From Nostoc sp. S4 (lineage in GTDB: Bacteria > Cyanobacteriota > Cyanobacteriia > Cyanobacteriales > Nostocaceae), in assembly GCA_029379225.1 (NCBI GenBank), contig JAQYWR010000001.1:124001-188000 (forward strand): a DNA stretch of 64,000 bases, read 5' to 3'. The notes below the pieces were generated by a model, which worked only from the letters and a program-made list of their open reading frames with translations, was not told the DNA's origin and made no database searches. Made by a program: the position numbers and the translations under genes. Positions 37,612 to 47,851 of this stretch are shown in pieces. The stretch's first letter is position 1. The number at the start of each line of letters is the position of its first letter.

Positions 37612-38460
37612 TCAGATTTTTGAACTGTGTTTTGCCAAGAAAGCTGCTACAGTCTGGTTGAATGGATCTGGTTGTGTCAAAAATGGCCAATGATTGCCAG
37701 GAACTTGGCAAATGCGTAAGTTTTTCAAATAGGTTTTATAGGGTTGAATTTGCCAATTTTGGCGGTTGAGACCTTGTTCTGGCTGGATGAAGAGGGCAGG
37801 GGTGTCAAGGGGTATTGTAAAACCAGGCACTTGCATTACTGCCTCAAAAATTCCGTCGCGGGCGGCAATAGTAAATTTGCTCCCCCAATTACCATCGGGT
37901 TTTTGTTCAATTCCTGCTTGGAAGACTTGCTGCTGTAGCGAACTCCATCCTTGATATTGCTTTAATTGCCGTGCTTGTTGTTCGGCTTCTTCGTAACTGG
38001 CGAAGGGACCCATACTTTTGAGAAAAGGCAACAAGCGGTACAACATCGGAAAAGTTAGCCTGAAAAAGTTAGGCATTTTCCAGATGAAAATTGGATCGAT
38101 TAAAATCATACTTCGTAAACGCTTTGGGTTTTGTCTTGCCCAAATGACGGCTAATTTGCCTGTCCAAGAGTGAGTAACAATATGGGCAAAAGTCCATCCG
38201 AGACGATCCATGAGTGCTTCTAGGTCTGCGATCGCACTTTCAAAGCTATAGTCTCTCTCTGGCTTACTAGTTTCGCCATGTCCACGCATATCTGGTGCAA
38301 CTATGTGGTAATCTGCCGCCAAGCGATCTGCTAAATTAGACCACACAAGAGCATGGTCACCTAAACCATGTAACAACAGTAGAGGTTCTTGACCTTGGCT
38401 CCACTCTAAATAAGAAAGTTGGATATCGGGTTTTGATAAAGTTTGACGAACAGGTATCAT
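37612..38460 (-). CDS. Alpha/beta hydrolase
   Basis: 282 residues of the alpha/beta hydrolase fold. LLLLHGLGDHALVW carries the oxyanion HG motif and VAPDMRGHGETSKP follows. The nucleophile elbow is VTHSWTGKLAVIWA (nucleophile Ser about residue 97, with H-S-W-T-G in place of GxSxG). A conserved catalytic His is in PGNHWPFLTQPDPF near residue 258. Cap helices lie between. It could be an esterase, epoxide hydrolase or similar; substrate unknown. Not part of an obvious operon. Confidence 0.85.
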   Translation of the reverse strand: MIPVRQTLSKPDIQLSYLEWSQGQEPLLLLHGLGDHALVWSNLADRLAADYHIVAPDMRGHGETSKPERDYSFESAIADLEALMDRLGWTFAHIVTHSWTGKLAVIWARQNPKRLRSMILIDPIFIWKMPNFFRLTFPMLYRLLPFLKSMGPFASYEEAEQQARQLKQYQGWSSLQQQVFQAGIEQKPDGNWGSKFTIAARDGIFEAVMQVPGFTIPLDTPALFIQPEQGLNRQNWQIQPYKTYLKNLRICQVPGNHWPFLTQPDPFNQTVAAFLAKHSSKI

Positions 38461-38709
38461 TGCACATCCACCTGTGGAGAGATATCTTTGCGTTTATATC
38501 GTACAGCGAAAGGGGAGTTGGGGGATAAGGGGTATGAGGGAGATGAGGGAGGATGGAGAAGAGTTAAAACTAAAATCAAAACCTTAAACTCCTTCTCTGT
38601 GTTATCTCCCTGATTTGCCTTATCTTCTCACTTTCCCAATTCAGTTACCAATTACCACTTTGTAAGTCTGAGGATTGTACTAATTGACACGAAATAATGA
38701 GACTGATGA

Positions 38710-40287
38710 ATGCCAAGATCAAAAATAAGGATGCCCAAGGATATTAAAAGTACTATGCCAGAATTACACCAATCAATTGCTCAGCATTATCACGAACGGA
38801 CTAAATACGATCCTGAGACTCTCGCTTTGAAAAATCAAAGGTTAGACTGGGCTAAGCAGCCAGTACCTTTCAAAGAATACAAAATTGGCTCTACTTACGA
38901 TCTCAAACCTTATATCCAAGAAAAACCAGAGGCTTTTGCTAATAATTCAGATGCTCAACGGTGGCAAAGACTGTCGCGGTTGCTGTTTCGCAGCTATGGA
39001 CTAACGGCGAGAATGCCTTCTATGGGAAGTGCGGTATATTTACGTGCGGCTCCCAGTGCTGGCGGGTTGTACCCGGCGGAGGTGTATTTAGTTTCTCGTG
39101 GCACGTCGTTATTGCCAGCAGGACTGTATAATTACCAGTGCCGAACTCATTCCTTGATGCATTATTGGGAAAGTAATGTTTGGCAAACCCTACAAGCAGC
39201 TTGTTTCTGGCATCCTTCGCTAGAAAATACCCAACTAGCAATTATTGTGACAGCGGTTTTCTACCGTTCTGCTTGGCGCTATGAAGACCGAGCTTATCGT
39301 CGGATTTTTCTAGATGCGGGGCACCTTTTGGGTAATATCGAGTTAGCTGGTGCGATTACTGACTATCGCCCCCATTTAATCGGCGGTTTTGTGGATGAAT
39401 CGGTAAATGATTTGCTTTATATAGATCCACAACACGAAGGTGCGATCGCCATTTTACCTCTGGCAGACTTGTTAGATATTAATCAAAATCTGCCATTGGG
39501 ATGCACTGCCCTGCCTTCTGCTACCGAAACCAGTTATCCCCAAATCGCTGATGGAGAACTACTAAAATATTTCCATCAACACACCCAGATTGAACTAGGT
39601 ATAACTGGCAAGCTGAATCTACCAACTATCAAACAAGAAAAATCTTTGGAGGATAAATATAATTTTCCTTTCTGTTTGAAAATTCCTACTGGGACTACAC
39701 CTATATATTGGGGGGAAAAGCTCTCAGATTTAGATATCGCTATGTACAAGCGACGTTCTACCCGCGCCTACAATGGTGATGATTTAACTTTCGATGAGTT
39801 AAAAAACTTACTCGATTTCACTTATCAACCACAAAATTACATTGACCAAAGTTTAGACATTTCTCCAGATTACTTTGACCCGAACTTAATACAAACATTC
39901 ATTGCTGTTTGTGGCGTCAAAGGACTGGAAGCTGGCTGTTATTATTACGCGCCCAAAGCCCAAGAATTACGTCAAATTCGTTTTAAAAATTTCCGGCGAG
40001 AGTTATATTTTCTTTGCCTGGGGCAAGAATTAGGACGGGATGCCGCAGCGGTGCTGTTTCATACAGCGGATCTCAAAGCTGCGATCGCTCAGTATGGCGA
40101 TCGTGTTTACCGTTATTTACATATGGATGCTGGTCATTTAGGACAACGCTTGAATTTAGCGGCAATGCACCTAAATATAGGCGTTAGCGGTATCGGTGGA
40201 TTCTTTGATGACCAAGTAAATGAAGTTTTGGGTATTCCTGCTGATGAAGCTGTTTTATATATCACTACATTTGGACGCCCAAGATAG
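38710..40287 (+). CDS. SagB/ThcOx-type nitroreductase-fold oxidoreductase, tandem domain
   Basis: 525 residues with two nitroreductase-like domains in series: one about 70-250 (SRLLFRSYGLTARM, AAPSAGGLYPAEVYLVSRG, DAGHLLGNIELA) and one about 335-520 (YKRRSTRAYNGDDLTFDELK, HMDAGHLGQRLNLAAMHLNI, GFFDDQVNEVLGIPADEAVL). This is the SagB/ThcOx family, FMN enzymes of which some oxidise azolines in peptide natural products. No precursor peptide, YcaO cyclodehydratase or transporter is nearby, so a peptide-tailoring role is not supported here. Possible starts are ATG 38710, 38731 and 38755; the last gives MPELHQSIAQHYHERT and fits best by eye. Confidence 0.87.
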   Translation: MPRSKIRMPKDIKSTMPELHQSIAQHYHERTKYDPETLALKNQRLDWAKQPVPFKEYKIGSTYDLKPYIQEKPEAFANNSDAQRWQRLSRLLFRSYGLTARMPSMGSAVYLRAAPSAGGLYPAEVYLVSRGTSLLPAGLYNYQCRTHSLMHYWESNVWQTLQAACFWHPSLENTQLAIIVTAVFYRSAWRYEDRAYRRIFLDAGHLLGNIELAGAITDYRPHLIGGFVDESVNDLLYIDPQHEGAIAILPLADLLDINQNLPLGCTALPSATETSYPQIADGELLKYFHQHTQIELGITGKLNLPTIKQEKSLEDKYNFPFCLKIPTGTTPIYWGEKLSDLDIAMYKRRSTRAYNGDDLTFDELKNLLDFTYQPQNYIDQSLDISPDYFDPNLIQTFIAVCGVKGLEAGCYYYAPKAQELRQIRFKNFRRELYFLCLGQELGRDAAAVLFHTADLKAAIAQYGDRVYRYLHMDAGHLGQRLNLAAMHLNIGVSGIGGFFDDQVNEVLGIPADEAVLYITTFGRPR

Positions 40288-40309
40288 AACGAACCCTTTC
40301 CAGGCAGAG

Positions 40310-40339
40310 GACACAGAGATATCAAAAAATCTCTGTGTC
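40310..40339 (+). terminator. Strong hairpin after the SagB-like gene
   Basis: GACACAGAGAT (40310-40320) and ATCTCTGTGTC (40329-40339) form a perfect 11-bp stem with loop ATCAAAAA, 23 bp after the stop codon. There is no clear T run, so it may act as an RNA-stabilising end or an atypical terminator. Confidence 0.65.
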
Positions 40340-40739
40340 TAGAGTGGTTTAATTTTAGCGCTAAATCTCTGGCAACAATTTTAGTATATAATTTTACTAT
40401 CTATTAAAATGAGCTTAATAAGCTGTCAATAATCACATTATATGTAGTATGAAAACACTCTAAAACATATAGAGTACTGATAAAGATTCTTTATTTTTTA
40501 ATAAAACTTGTTTAATTAATATCAAGTGATTATTGAAAATCAAGTAAAATTAATATTTTCAAAACATTATCGAGTTAAAATATTAATTTTAAAACAATAT
40601 TAATTTAAAAATATATTTTAGCTAATTGAGAAAAAATAACTTTTTTAAAAAATAAATTATTCCAAAATAAATACTAGTTTTTTAAAATAGTAAGTAAATT
40701 AAAATTAATTATAAAAAATCTTTTTTCATATAACAACCG
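40340..40739. other. Very AT-rich leader region, no gene seen
   Basis: About 400 bp dominated by A and T (long A and T runs at 40480-40735) in front of the sensor-kinase operon. I see no gene or dispersed repeat. It should hold the promoter of the two kinases. Confidence 0.5.
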
Positions 40740-43538
40740 ATGCTACTTCCTGAAAATGAAAGCCAACGGCTAGAAGTACTTAATCAGTATCAAATTTTAG
40801 ATACACCTCCAGAAGAAGTTTTTGATGGACTAGCTCAACTAGCTGCTAATTTTTGTGAAACACCAATCGCTTTGATTACTCTAGTCGATGCACAACGAGA
40901 GTGGTTCAAGTCAAAAATTGGAGTAATTATATCGGAAGTTCCACGAAACATTGCCTTTGGTAGCTACACCATATTGGAAAGCCGAATATTAATTATCCCT
41001 GATACTTTGCAGGATGAACGGTTTGCCACAAATTCCTTTGTAACATCAAATAATTGTTTTCGCTTCTATGCAGGGGTTCCCCTAATTACCTCTAATGGCT
41101 TTGCATTAGGTACTCTTTGTGTAATTGATTTTGCTGTACGAAACTTAAATCTTAAGGAGCAAGTAGCTTTACAACAGTTGGCTCAACAAATAATCGGCTA
41201 TTTAGAGTTGCATCGGCAAAAAATTATTGATGATAGTCAAAAAAGTTTTAATCTCCTTTTCTCTAAAAATCCTAACCCTATGTGGGTATTTGATAAAAAA
41301 AATCTGCGATTTTTAGATGTAAACGAAGCTGCTGTTGTTCATTATGGCTACTCACGAGAAGAGTTTTTACAAATGCGAATAACTGATATTCGCTGTCCAG
41401 AAGATGTCCCCATCTTGTTGGAACATTTAGACCAAAATCATTCTAGCTTACACTTTTGTGGACAATGGCAACATCGTTGCCAAGACGGACAGATTATTGA
41501 TGTAGAAATTGTCTCGCATCCAATAGACTATGCCAATTCCAAAGCTCAGTTAGTTAATATTAAAGATATCACAGCATACAAACAACTAGAAAAAAATATT
41601 GAAGAAAATAAAGCTATATTTGGAGCTATTTCTGAAGTAATTCCTGTTCCATTAATGATTTTGCGGGTGTCTGATGGGTTAATTTTATACGCTAATCAAG
41701 AGTTAATTCAAACGTTTCAGTTTTCACCAATAAATTTAGTTAAGCAAAAAAAAATCTTAGATTTATACTATGACTTAGCAGATTTAACAGCACTATTAAA
41801 AATTCTTGAACGAGATGGATATATCCGTAATTATGAACTTCAATTAAAAAGAGCAGATGGCAGTCAGTTTTGGGCGAGTGCTTCACTGCAATATTTAAGT
41901 TTTAACAATGAAGCAGCAATTTTAATAGTAGTATATGATATTAGTATTTCTAAAAGTGAACACAAAAAACTTCAAGAACAAAACGAATTTTTAAAATTAA
42001 TTTTTGAAAATATTCCCTTGATGATTGCACTGATTAATACCAATAACAAACTTCAGTGGGTAAACCAAGAATGGGAAAGAGTTTTAGGTTGGAAATTTCA
42101 AGATTTACAAAATTCTGATATCCTAGAAGTCTTATATCCTAATCCCGAATATCGTCAAGATGTGATTAATTTTATTCAGTCTGCACAACGCAACTGGGGT
42201 GACTTTAGAATTCAGGTACGAGATGGTCATTTATTAGATACATCTTGGACAAATGTTAAACTTGCAAATGGTCAAATTATCGGTATTGGGCAAGATATCA
42301 CAGAACGTAAGCAAACTGAACTTGCGATTATTGCTCAAGCCGAGCGAGAGCAATTGATGCGAACTATTGCTCAACGAATTCGTCAATCTTTAAATCTCCA
42401 AGATATTCTCAATGCAACAGTTCAAGAAGTGCGAGATTTGCTGAAGGTTGAACGAGTGGTAGTTTATCAGTTTGACCGAGAGATGATTGGCACAATTATG
42501 GCAGAATCCGTAGAGCCTGGATGGAGAGTTTCTTTAGGTGCACAAATTCATGATACTTGTTTTCAAACAGGCGCAGGAGTGGAGTATTATCAAGGACGCA
42601 AACGAGCGCTTGCTAATATTTATCAAGCTGGACTAAGTGATTGCCATATTAGCTTATTAGAACGGTTTGGTGTCAAAGCAAATTTAGTCGTACCCATTTT
42701 ACTAGAAGTAAGCTCTCAAAACTCTGGTTCTCACCTTTGGGGTTTACTAATTGCTCACCAATGTTCCCGTTTTCGGGAGTGGGAAGAAAATCAATTAGAT
42801 TTGCTCGATGGAGTTACAGTACAATTGGCGATCGCCATTCAACAATCTAGCATGTTTGAACAAGCTCAAACTGAACTTGTGCAAAGACAAAAAATGGAAG
42901 TGAAGTTAAGAAGTGCGTTAGCAGAAAAAGAAGTTCTTTTAAAAGAAGTACATCATCGAGTTAAAAATAATTTGCAGATTGTTTCTAGCCTATTGCAACT
43001 CCAGTCTCACTCACTTAAAGATCCACAAATCATTAAAGTTCTTAGAGAAAGTCAGAACCGCATTGAGTCAATCTCTCTAATTCACAAAAATTTATATACT
43101 TCCGCTAATATTGGACAAATTGATGTTGGTGATTATATCCATAATTTGGCAACCAGCCTGTTAATTTCCTATCAAATTGTTCCTGGGAGAATTGCTCTAG
43201 AAACTGATATAGATTCAGTTAGTTTGAATATCGATCAAGCCATTGCCTGTGGATTAGTAATCAACGAATTAATCTCTAATGCTCTAAAGCACGCTTTTCC
43301 GAATCAACAAGCAGGCACAATTCGTATTAGCTTACGAAATCTTGATAATAGAATCGAGATGACTATTCAAGACAATGGTATTGGTTTACCAGATAATTTA
43401 GATTGGAGAAATACTGCTTCTTTGGGTCTCTCTTTAGTGTATGACTTAGTTACAGAACAACTCGAAGGTGAGATTACTCTAGAATGCGATCGGGGAACAG
43501 TATTCAAAATCCAATTCACGCAGTTAACTTTGGATTAG
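40740..43538 (+). CDS. Multi-domain sensor histidine kinase with cyanobacteriochrome-type GAF domain
   Basis: 932 residues. In order: GAF (about 20-160), PAS (about 165-285), PAS (about 290-405), PAS (about 410-520), a second GAF (about 535-715), HisKA_2 with His738/His739 in EVHHRVKNNLQI, and HATPase_c (about 830-930; NELISNALKHAF, DNGIGLPDN). The second GAF has DTCF with Cys607, the DXCF motif of blue/green cyanobacteriochromes, and SDCHISLLERFGVKANLVVP with Cys635-His636, the canonical bilin attachment site. This suggests a light sensor that passes phosphate to a partner. The gene for REC-PAS-kinase starts 10 bp downstream. Chromophore binding is predicted, not shown. Confidence 0.88.
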   Translation: MLLPENESQRLEVLNQYQILDTPPEEVFDGLAQLAANFCETPIALITLVDAQREWFKSKIGVIISEVPRNIAFGSYTILESRILIIPDTLQDERFATNSFVTSNNCFRFYAGVPLITSNGFALGTLCVIDFAVRNLNLKEQVALQQLAQQIIGYLELHRQKIIDDSQKSFNLLFSKNPNPMWVFDKKNLRFLDVNEAAVVHYGYSREEFLQMRITDIRCPEDVPILLEHLDQNHSSLHFCGQWQHRCQDGQIIDVEIVSHPIDYANSKAQLVNIKDITAYKQLEKNIEENKAIFGAISEVIPVPLMILRVSDGLILYANQELIQTFQFSPINLVKQKKILDLYYDLADLTALLKILERDGYIRNYELQLKRADGSQFWASASLQYLSFNNEAAILIVVYDISISKSEHKKLQEQNEFLKLIFENIPLMIALINTNNKLQWVNQEWERVLGWKFQDLQNSDILEVLYPNPEYRQDVINFIQSAQRNWGDFRIQVRDGHLLDTSWTNVKLANGQIIGIGQDITERKQTELAIIAQAEREQLMRTIAQRIRQSLNLQDILNATVQEVRDLLKVERVVVYQFDREMIGTIMAESVEPGWRVSLGAQIHDTCFQTGAGVEYYQGRKRALANIYQAGLSDCHISLLERFGVKANLVVPILLEVSSQNSGSHLWGLLIAHQCSRFREWEENQLDLLDGVTVQLAIAIQQSSMFEQAQTELVQRQKMEVKLRSALAEKEVLLKEVHHRVKNNLQIVSSLLQLQSHSLKDPQIIKVLRESQNRIESISLIHKNLYTSANIGQIDVGDYIHNLATSLLISYQIVPGRIALETDIDSVSLNIDQAIACGLVINELISNALKHAFPNQQAGTIRISLRNLDNRIEMTIQDNGIGLPDNLDWRNTASLGLSLVYDLVTEQLEGEITLECDRGTVFKIQFTQLTLD

Positions 43539-43548
43539 TAAATATCAA

Positions 43549-45048
43549 ATGGGTCAAGCTAGGATTTTAGTCGTTGAAGATGAAGTGATTGTGGCTAGAA
43601 CTATTGCCAGACAACTCAGTCAACTAGGGTACACTGTCACGGGTACAGCTTCCTCTGGGAAAGTTGCCATTGCCAAGGCATGGGAAACTCAACCAGAATT
43701 AGTACTAATGGATATTATCCTTAAAGGTGAGATGGACGGTATTGCCACTGCCACTCATATTCGCGAACAACTAGATGTACCTATAATTTTTCTAACTGCG
43801 TATGGTGATGAAAATACTTTAGAAAGAGCGAAAATTACTCAACCTTTTGGCTACATTGTTAAGCCATTTACTACAAAAGATTTAAGAATAGCTATTGAAA
43901 TCGGTTTATTAAAACACCAGTTAGAACGCGAACTGCGGGAGAATCGAGATCAGTTAGCAACTCTTCTAAACTCCATGAGTGATGCTGTGATTGCCACCAA
44001 TGAGCAAGGAATGGTGACATTTATGAATCCGGCAGCTGAGGTGATAACTGGATGGCAGCAAAAAGATGCTCTAGGCAATGAAGTGTCAAAGATTTTTCAT
44101 ATTGTTGATGAAGTTACAGAAGCTACCTTAGAAAACCCAGTCACAAAAGTGTTGCGGGAGCAACAGGTTGTTTATTTGGGGGAATTTACATCTCTGATTA
44201 CTAAAGACGGAAAAAGAGTTCCCATTGGGGATAGTGCTTCACCATTGAGACGGCGACCTGACCAGATTAATGGTGTAGTAGTTGTTTTTTGGGATCTTAG
44301 CGAACGGCGTCAAGCAAAATTGCTAGAGCAAGCATTGCAAAAGGAGCAAGAACTTAACCGCCTTAAGTCCTTATTTATCTCGACTGTATCTCATGAGTTC
44401 CGCAATCCCTTAACGGTTATTCAAACGTCAGTAGAACTTATAGAAATCCAAGGAAGACATTTGACTGATGTTAAAAGACGTACCTATATAAAGCGTATTC
44501 AAGGAGCTGTGGAATCCATGAACAAACTCATGGAAGAGGTGCTATTTATGGGTCATGCGGAGGCAGGAAAACTGGTATGTAATCCTGCTCCAATTAACTT
44601 AGAACAATTTTGTAAAGAACTAATCGAAGATTTTTCTACTGTTGTAAAGAGTGTGAGTCAAATTATTTTTACTTGTCATAGTGATGATACGAATGCTGTC
44701 ATGGATGAACGGCTCTTGGATTACATGTTTGGTAATCTACTCTCAAATGCAGTTAAATATTCTCCCAGAGGTGGCAATATTCAATTCGATTTAATATGTG
44801 ACCCTGCTCAGAAAGTAGCAATTTTTTATATTCAAGATCGAGGAATTGGTATTCCGGAAGCAGACCAAGCCAGACTTTTTGAATCATTCTACCGAGCCTC
44901 CAATGTCCAATCAATTCAGGGCACCGGATTGGGGTTAGTCATCGTTAAAAGGTGCGTTGATGCTCACAACGGTCAAATCAGTGTCACAAGCCAAGTTAGT
45001 ATTGGTACTACATTTACAGTAATTTTGCCTTTAAATCCCGAATCATAA
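43549..45048 (+). CDS. REC-PAS hybrid histidine kinase
   Basis: 499 residues. Receiver domain about 1-125 (ILVVEDE, phospho-acceptor Asp55 in LVLMDIILKG, GYIVKPF), PAS about 130-250 (SDAVIATNEQGMVTFMNPAA), HisKA with His282 in TVSHEFRNPLTVIQTS, HATPase_c about 385-495 (NLLSNAVKYSPRGG, DRGIGIPEADQARLFESFYR, GTGLGLVIVKRCVDAH). It lies 10 bp after the GAF-type kinase gene, so the receiver is the likely target of that kinase, with this protein relaying the signal onward. No DNA-binding output is encoded beside it. Confidence 0.93.
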   Translation: MGQARILVVEDEVIVARTIARQLSQLGYTVTGTASSGKVAIAKAWETQPELVLMDIILKGEMDGIATATHIREQLDVPIIFLTAYGDENTLERAKITQPFGYIVKPFTTKDLRIAIEIGLLKHQLERELRENRDQLATLLNSMSDAVIATNEQGMVTFMNPAAEVITGWQQKDALGNEVSKIFHIVDEVTEATLENPVTKVLREQQVVYLGEFTSLITKDGKRVPIGDSASPLRRRPDQINGVVVVFWDLSERRQAKLLEQALQKEQELNRLKSLFISTVSHEFRNPLTVIQTSVELIEIQGRHLTDVKRRTYIKRIQGAVESMNKLMEEVLFMGHAEAGKLVCNPAPINLEQFCKELIEDFSTVVKSVSQIIFTCHSDDTNAVMDERLLDYMFGNLLSNAVKYSPRGGNIQFDLICDPAQKVAIFYIQDRGIGIPEADQARLFESFYRASNVQSIQGTGLGLVIVKRCVDAHNGQISVTSQVSIGTTFTVILPLNPES

Positions 45049-45169
45049 GATTGAACAGGGTGTAGGGTGTAGGGGGCATAGAAAGATGAGGCAGATAAAA
45101 CAGCAAGTCTTTCCCCTTTATCCCTTTGCTTGTTCTGCCCAATGCTCCATTCGTGATTGCCATTTTTGA

Positions 45170-47851
45170 TTAATAATTCTGTTGCACGCCGTTCACTACT
45201 GGCTTAATTTCAGAAAATGGATCGGCACCGCCATTCCAATTAAAATCACTAATTCGGATACTGAAGCCACCTAACTCCAACACTGGATTGTAACGCAAGG
45301 TGATGCCATAGGTGCGGCGGCTATACTCCAAAATGTAGTCTGTGCTAGATTGTTGACCCGTATCCAAGTTAACTGATGTTTGAAAGCCTAAGCGGAAAGG
45401 CCCATAGATTTGCTGTATAATCCCAGCACTCAATACTTTGTTATCAACGGAGCGATCGAATAAAAAGGGCGATAGTCCGCTGTTTAAACCTTGAGAGAAA
45501 GTAATATTGAAAGCAGTATAGTCTAAAAAGGGTCGAGAAAAATGACCAATTTGCCCTTGTAAGCCAATTGTACCAGTTAGGGTGCTTTGGTTATCCCCAT
45601 TGGTGTAATAACTGCTAGTGCCAGTAACGCCAGCGATCGCTAGCAAGTAAGGAACTACAGGGGTAGCTGTGTATCGTAATCCCTGACTGGCTGTGGCTGG
45701 TAATGGTTTTCCCTGCCACAGTCGCAACCCAGTACTTAGGGATGCACTAGCTTGTAGGCGACCTAGTGAGATGCGATCGTTATTCCGCACTGGTTCTAGT
45801 AAGTCTAGGCGATCGGTGTTGGCATCGATATACTGGGCACTTCCTTGATAGCTGAGGTTAATGCCACTTTTCCCTAAAGGAATCACAGGAGAGGTAATCA
45901 AAGCACCAAGACTACTCTGGACAGTTTGAAAGCCAAGGGTGCCGTTGTAGAGACGATCGCGGTAATTATATTGTAGAGTCAAGATATGGGGAAGGCGATC
46001 GCCTAATGTTTGGCGCAATGCCAAATTCGCCCGGAAACTTTCTTCCACATTGTTGAAGTTAAAACTCGTTAATTCTCCAGTCCCCTGAACTACAGTTCGT
46101 GGACTCAAAACAGAATTGACCCTTGTTTTTACACCAAACAGTGCGCCTAAGTCACCCACTCCTTCTTGTATACCCCTTTGTACTAATAACTGGGGTGTGA
46201 CTGTCCAGCGTGTCTGCTCTGTCTCGATGACTGGAAAGCCGCGCTCAACATAGAAACCACCACGGTCTTTTCCATCATAGCCAGGAGAGACTATAAAGGG
46301 TGAAACATCCCGCTCCCGACGGTCAATTGTCTGTTGATTCACCGGAATTGGTAAAGAGAACCTTTGATCTAATACCAAACGCTGTCGCTGGGTACGGATG
46401 CGGTCTACCAAGGGTGACTCTCGCGTCAAAGTGACTTTATCTGCACGTAACTCTAGTTCTGGCGGTGAAAAAGGGTCATTAGTAATCCGGACATTGCTTG
46501 CTTGCCAACCTTGGGGATAGAAGTCAATCTGTTGGGCTTCAAACCTCAGGCGCTTGACTGCACCGCCAGTTTTCGGGGGCGGGATGTTGCTGGCGTCAGC
46601 CTGACCACCAATTGTGACATCAATTCCTCCAGAACTGCTGACACCTGAAAACGGCTGACTGGCTGTAATACGTTCGCTTGGCGGGCGTTTTGGTACTCCA
46701 CCAGCAGTTACATCTGTGGACGAGAAAGCAAAATCTGTATCAGCTGAGGGTACGTAAATTTCTCCTCTGCCATTTTGCAGTTCTCCACTATCTTGAACAA
46801 AGTTATAAGTAAAGCGTTGTCCCCGCAATATTTGGTCGCCCCGTGTTAAAGTTACGTTGCCTTCCCCCGCAGCAATCAAGTTGTTTAAACTGACTTGCAA
46901 GCGATCGGCATCTACCACCGCTCCATCAAATCGCACAACTACATTACCAACAGCCGTAATAATTCGCCGTTGTTCGTCATACTCTTGCCGATCTGAAGTT
47001 ACTTCCACAATTCTCGGTGCGGCTGGTGGCGTGCTAGTTGGCGCTTGTGGCTGATTTGTGTCTACTTGTGGCGTGCTAGCTGGCGGTTGTGGCTGATTGG
47101 TGTCTACTTGTGGCGTCGGCGTTGGTGCTTGGGTTTGGGAATAAAATTCTACGGTGATGGGCGCAGAGAGTTGGTTTGTTGGCTTGCGAGACTTAAATTG
47201 TATTAAATTTTGTATTGATTGAGAATTCGATGCAGAAATAGCAGGGGGAGAAGCTCTGAGGCTCTGAGGCTCTGAGGCAGTGGAGTTAAAGTTAAAAGAG
47301 TCTAATAAGGTTTGTTTTTCTTTACTACTAGAGTCAGGATTTAGCGATCGCTGTTGGAGTTGTTGAGAAACTTCTAGCTCTTGCTGTTTGTATCCCTGCG
47401 TCTGTTCGTCAGAGCGTTCGGATACCTGTGTATTTTCTTTCTCATCTTCATTAGAAATTTTAACTTGCTGCCTGGGATAACCAATTTCTAGAGATTGCCC
47501 CAGAAGCGCTGCACTTTGGGGGGTGGTGATAGAGGAAAATTCTGCTGGCAGAGTTTTTGGTGGATTGGCCAGGGATGGAGTTTCGGCGACTTCCAATTTC
47601 TGACTAGTTAATTTGAGCAAACTTGGCGATCGCGGATAACTTCTGGTATCACGTGCGATCGCCAACTGGGCCAAATCTTGATGATGCTTGAATTTTATCG
47701 GGTTTGGGCGTATCCCAGTCTTGACACCTGAACCAGACTGTGTATTGCTAGCAGATGAGACGGAATTGGCAGGTTGTAAAGGTTCGAGGATAGGAGGCGG
47801 AGCGGGCGGCAGAACTGGATGAAGCATATTTGAGCAAAACTGAGCTAACAA
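45170..47851 (-). CDS. DUF3769 outer-membrane protein, LptD/OstA-like
   Basis: 893 residues. The first about 310 are low complexity, rich in Pro, Gln, Ser and Thr, with an in-frame repeat around QVDTNQPQPPASTP. An OstA/LptA-like beta-jellyroll segment follows (about 300-375; VEVTSDRQEYDEQRRIITAV, then VVVRFDGAVVDADRLQV). The C-terminal about 450 residues have alternating beta-strand pattern ending in Tyr and look like an outer-membrane barrel. This matches the cyanobacterial DUF3769 family thought to take the place of LptD in lipopolysaccharide insertion; that role is inference. The ATG at 47851 gives MLAQFCSNMLHPVLPP with no obvious signal peptide, so the true N-terminus is uncertain. Confidence 0.85.
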   Translation of the reverse strand: MLAQFCSNMLHPVLPPAPPPILEPLQPANSVSSASNTQSGSGVKTGIRPNPIKFKHHQDLAQLAIARDTRSYPRSPSLLKLTSQKLEVAETPSLANPPKTLPAEFSSITTPQSAALLGQSLEIGYPRQQVKISNEDEKENTQVSERSDEQTQGYKQQELEVSQQLQQRSLNPDSSSKEKQTLLDSFNFNSTASEPQSLRASPPAISASNSQSIQNLIQFKSRKPTNQLSAPITVEFYSQTQAPTPTPQVDTNQPQPPASTPQVDTNQPQAPTSTPPAAPRIVEVTSDRQEYDEQRRIITAVGNVVVRFDGAVVDADRLQVSLNNLIAAGEGNVTLTRGDQILRGQRFTYNFVQDSGELQNGRGEIYVPSADTDFAFSSTDVTAGGVPKRPPSERITASQPFSGVSSSGGIDVTIGGQADASNIPPPKTGGAVKRLRFEAQQIDFYPQGWQASNVRITNDPFSPPELELRADKVTLTRESPLVDRIRTQRQRLVLDQRFSLPIPVNQQTIDRRERDVSPFIVSPGYDGKDRGGFYVERGFPVIETEQTRWTVTPQLLVQRGIQEGVGDLGALFGVKTRVNSVLSPRTVVQGTGELTSFNFNNVEESFRANLALRQTLGDRLPHILTLQYNYRDRLYNGTLGFQTVQSSLGALITSPVIPLGKSGINLSYQGSAQYIDANTDRLDLLEPVRNNDRISLGRLQASASLSTGLRLWQGKPLPATASQGLRYTATPVVPYLLAIAGVTGTSSYYTNGDNQSTLTGTIGLQGQIGHFSRPFLDYTAFNITFSQGLNSGLSPFLFDRSVDNKVLSAGIIQQIYGPFRLGFQTSVNLDTGQQSSTDYILEYSRRTYGITLRYNPVLELGGFSIRISDFNWNGGADPFSEIKPVVNGVQQNY

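Noticed and set aside
38710-40287. Peptide natural-product cluster around the SagB-like gene
   Set aside because: Neighbouring genes are a hydrolase and sensor kinases; no precursor, cyclodehydratase or export gene is present.
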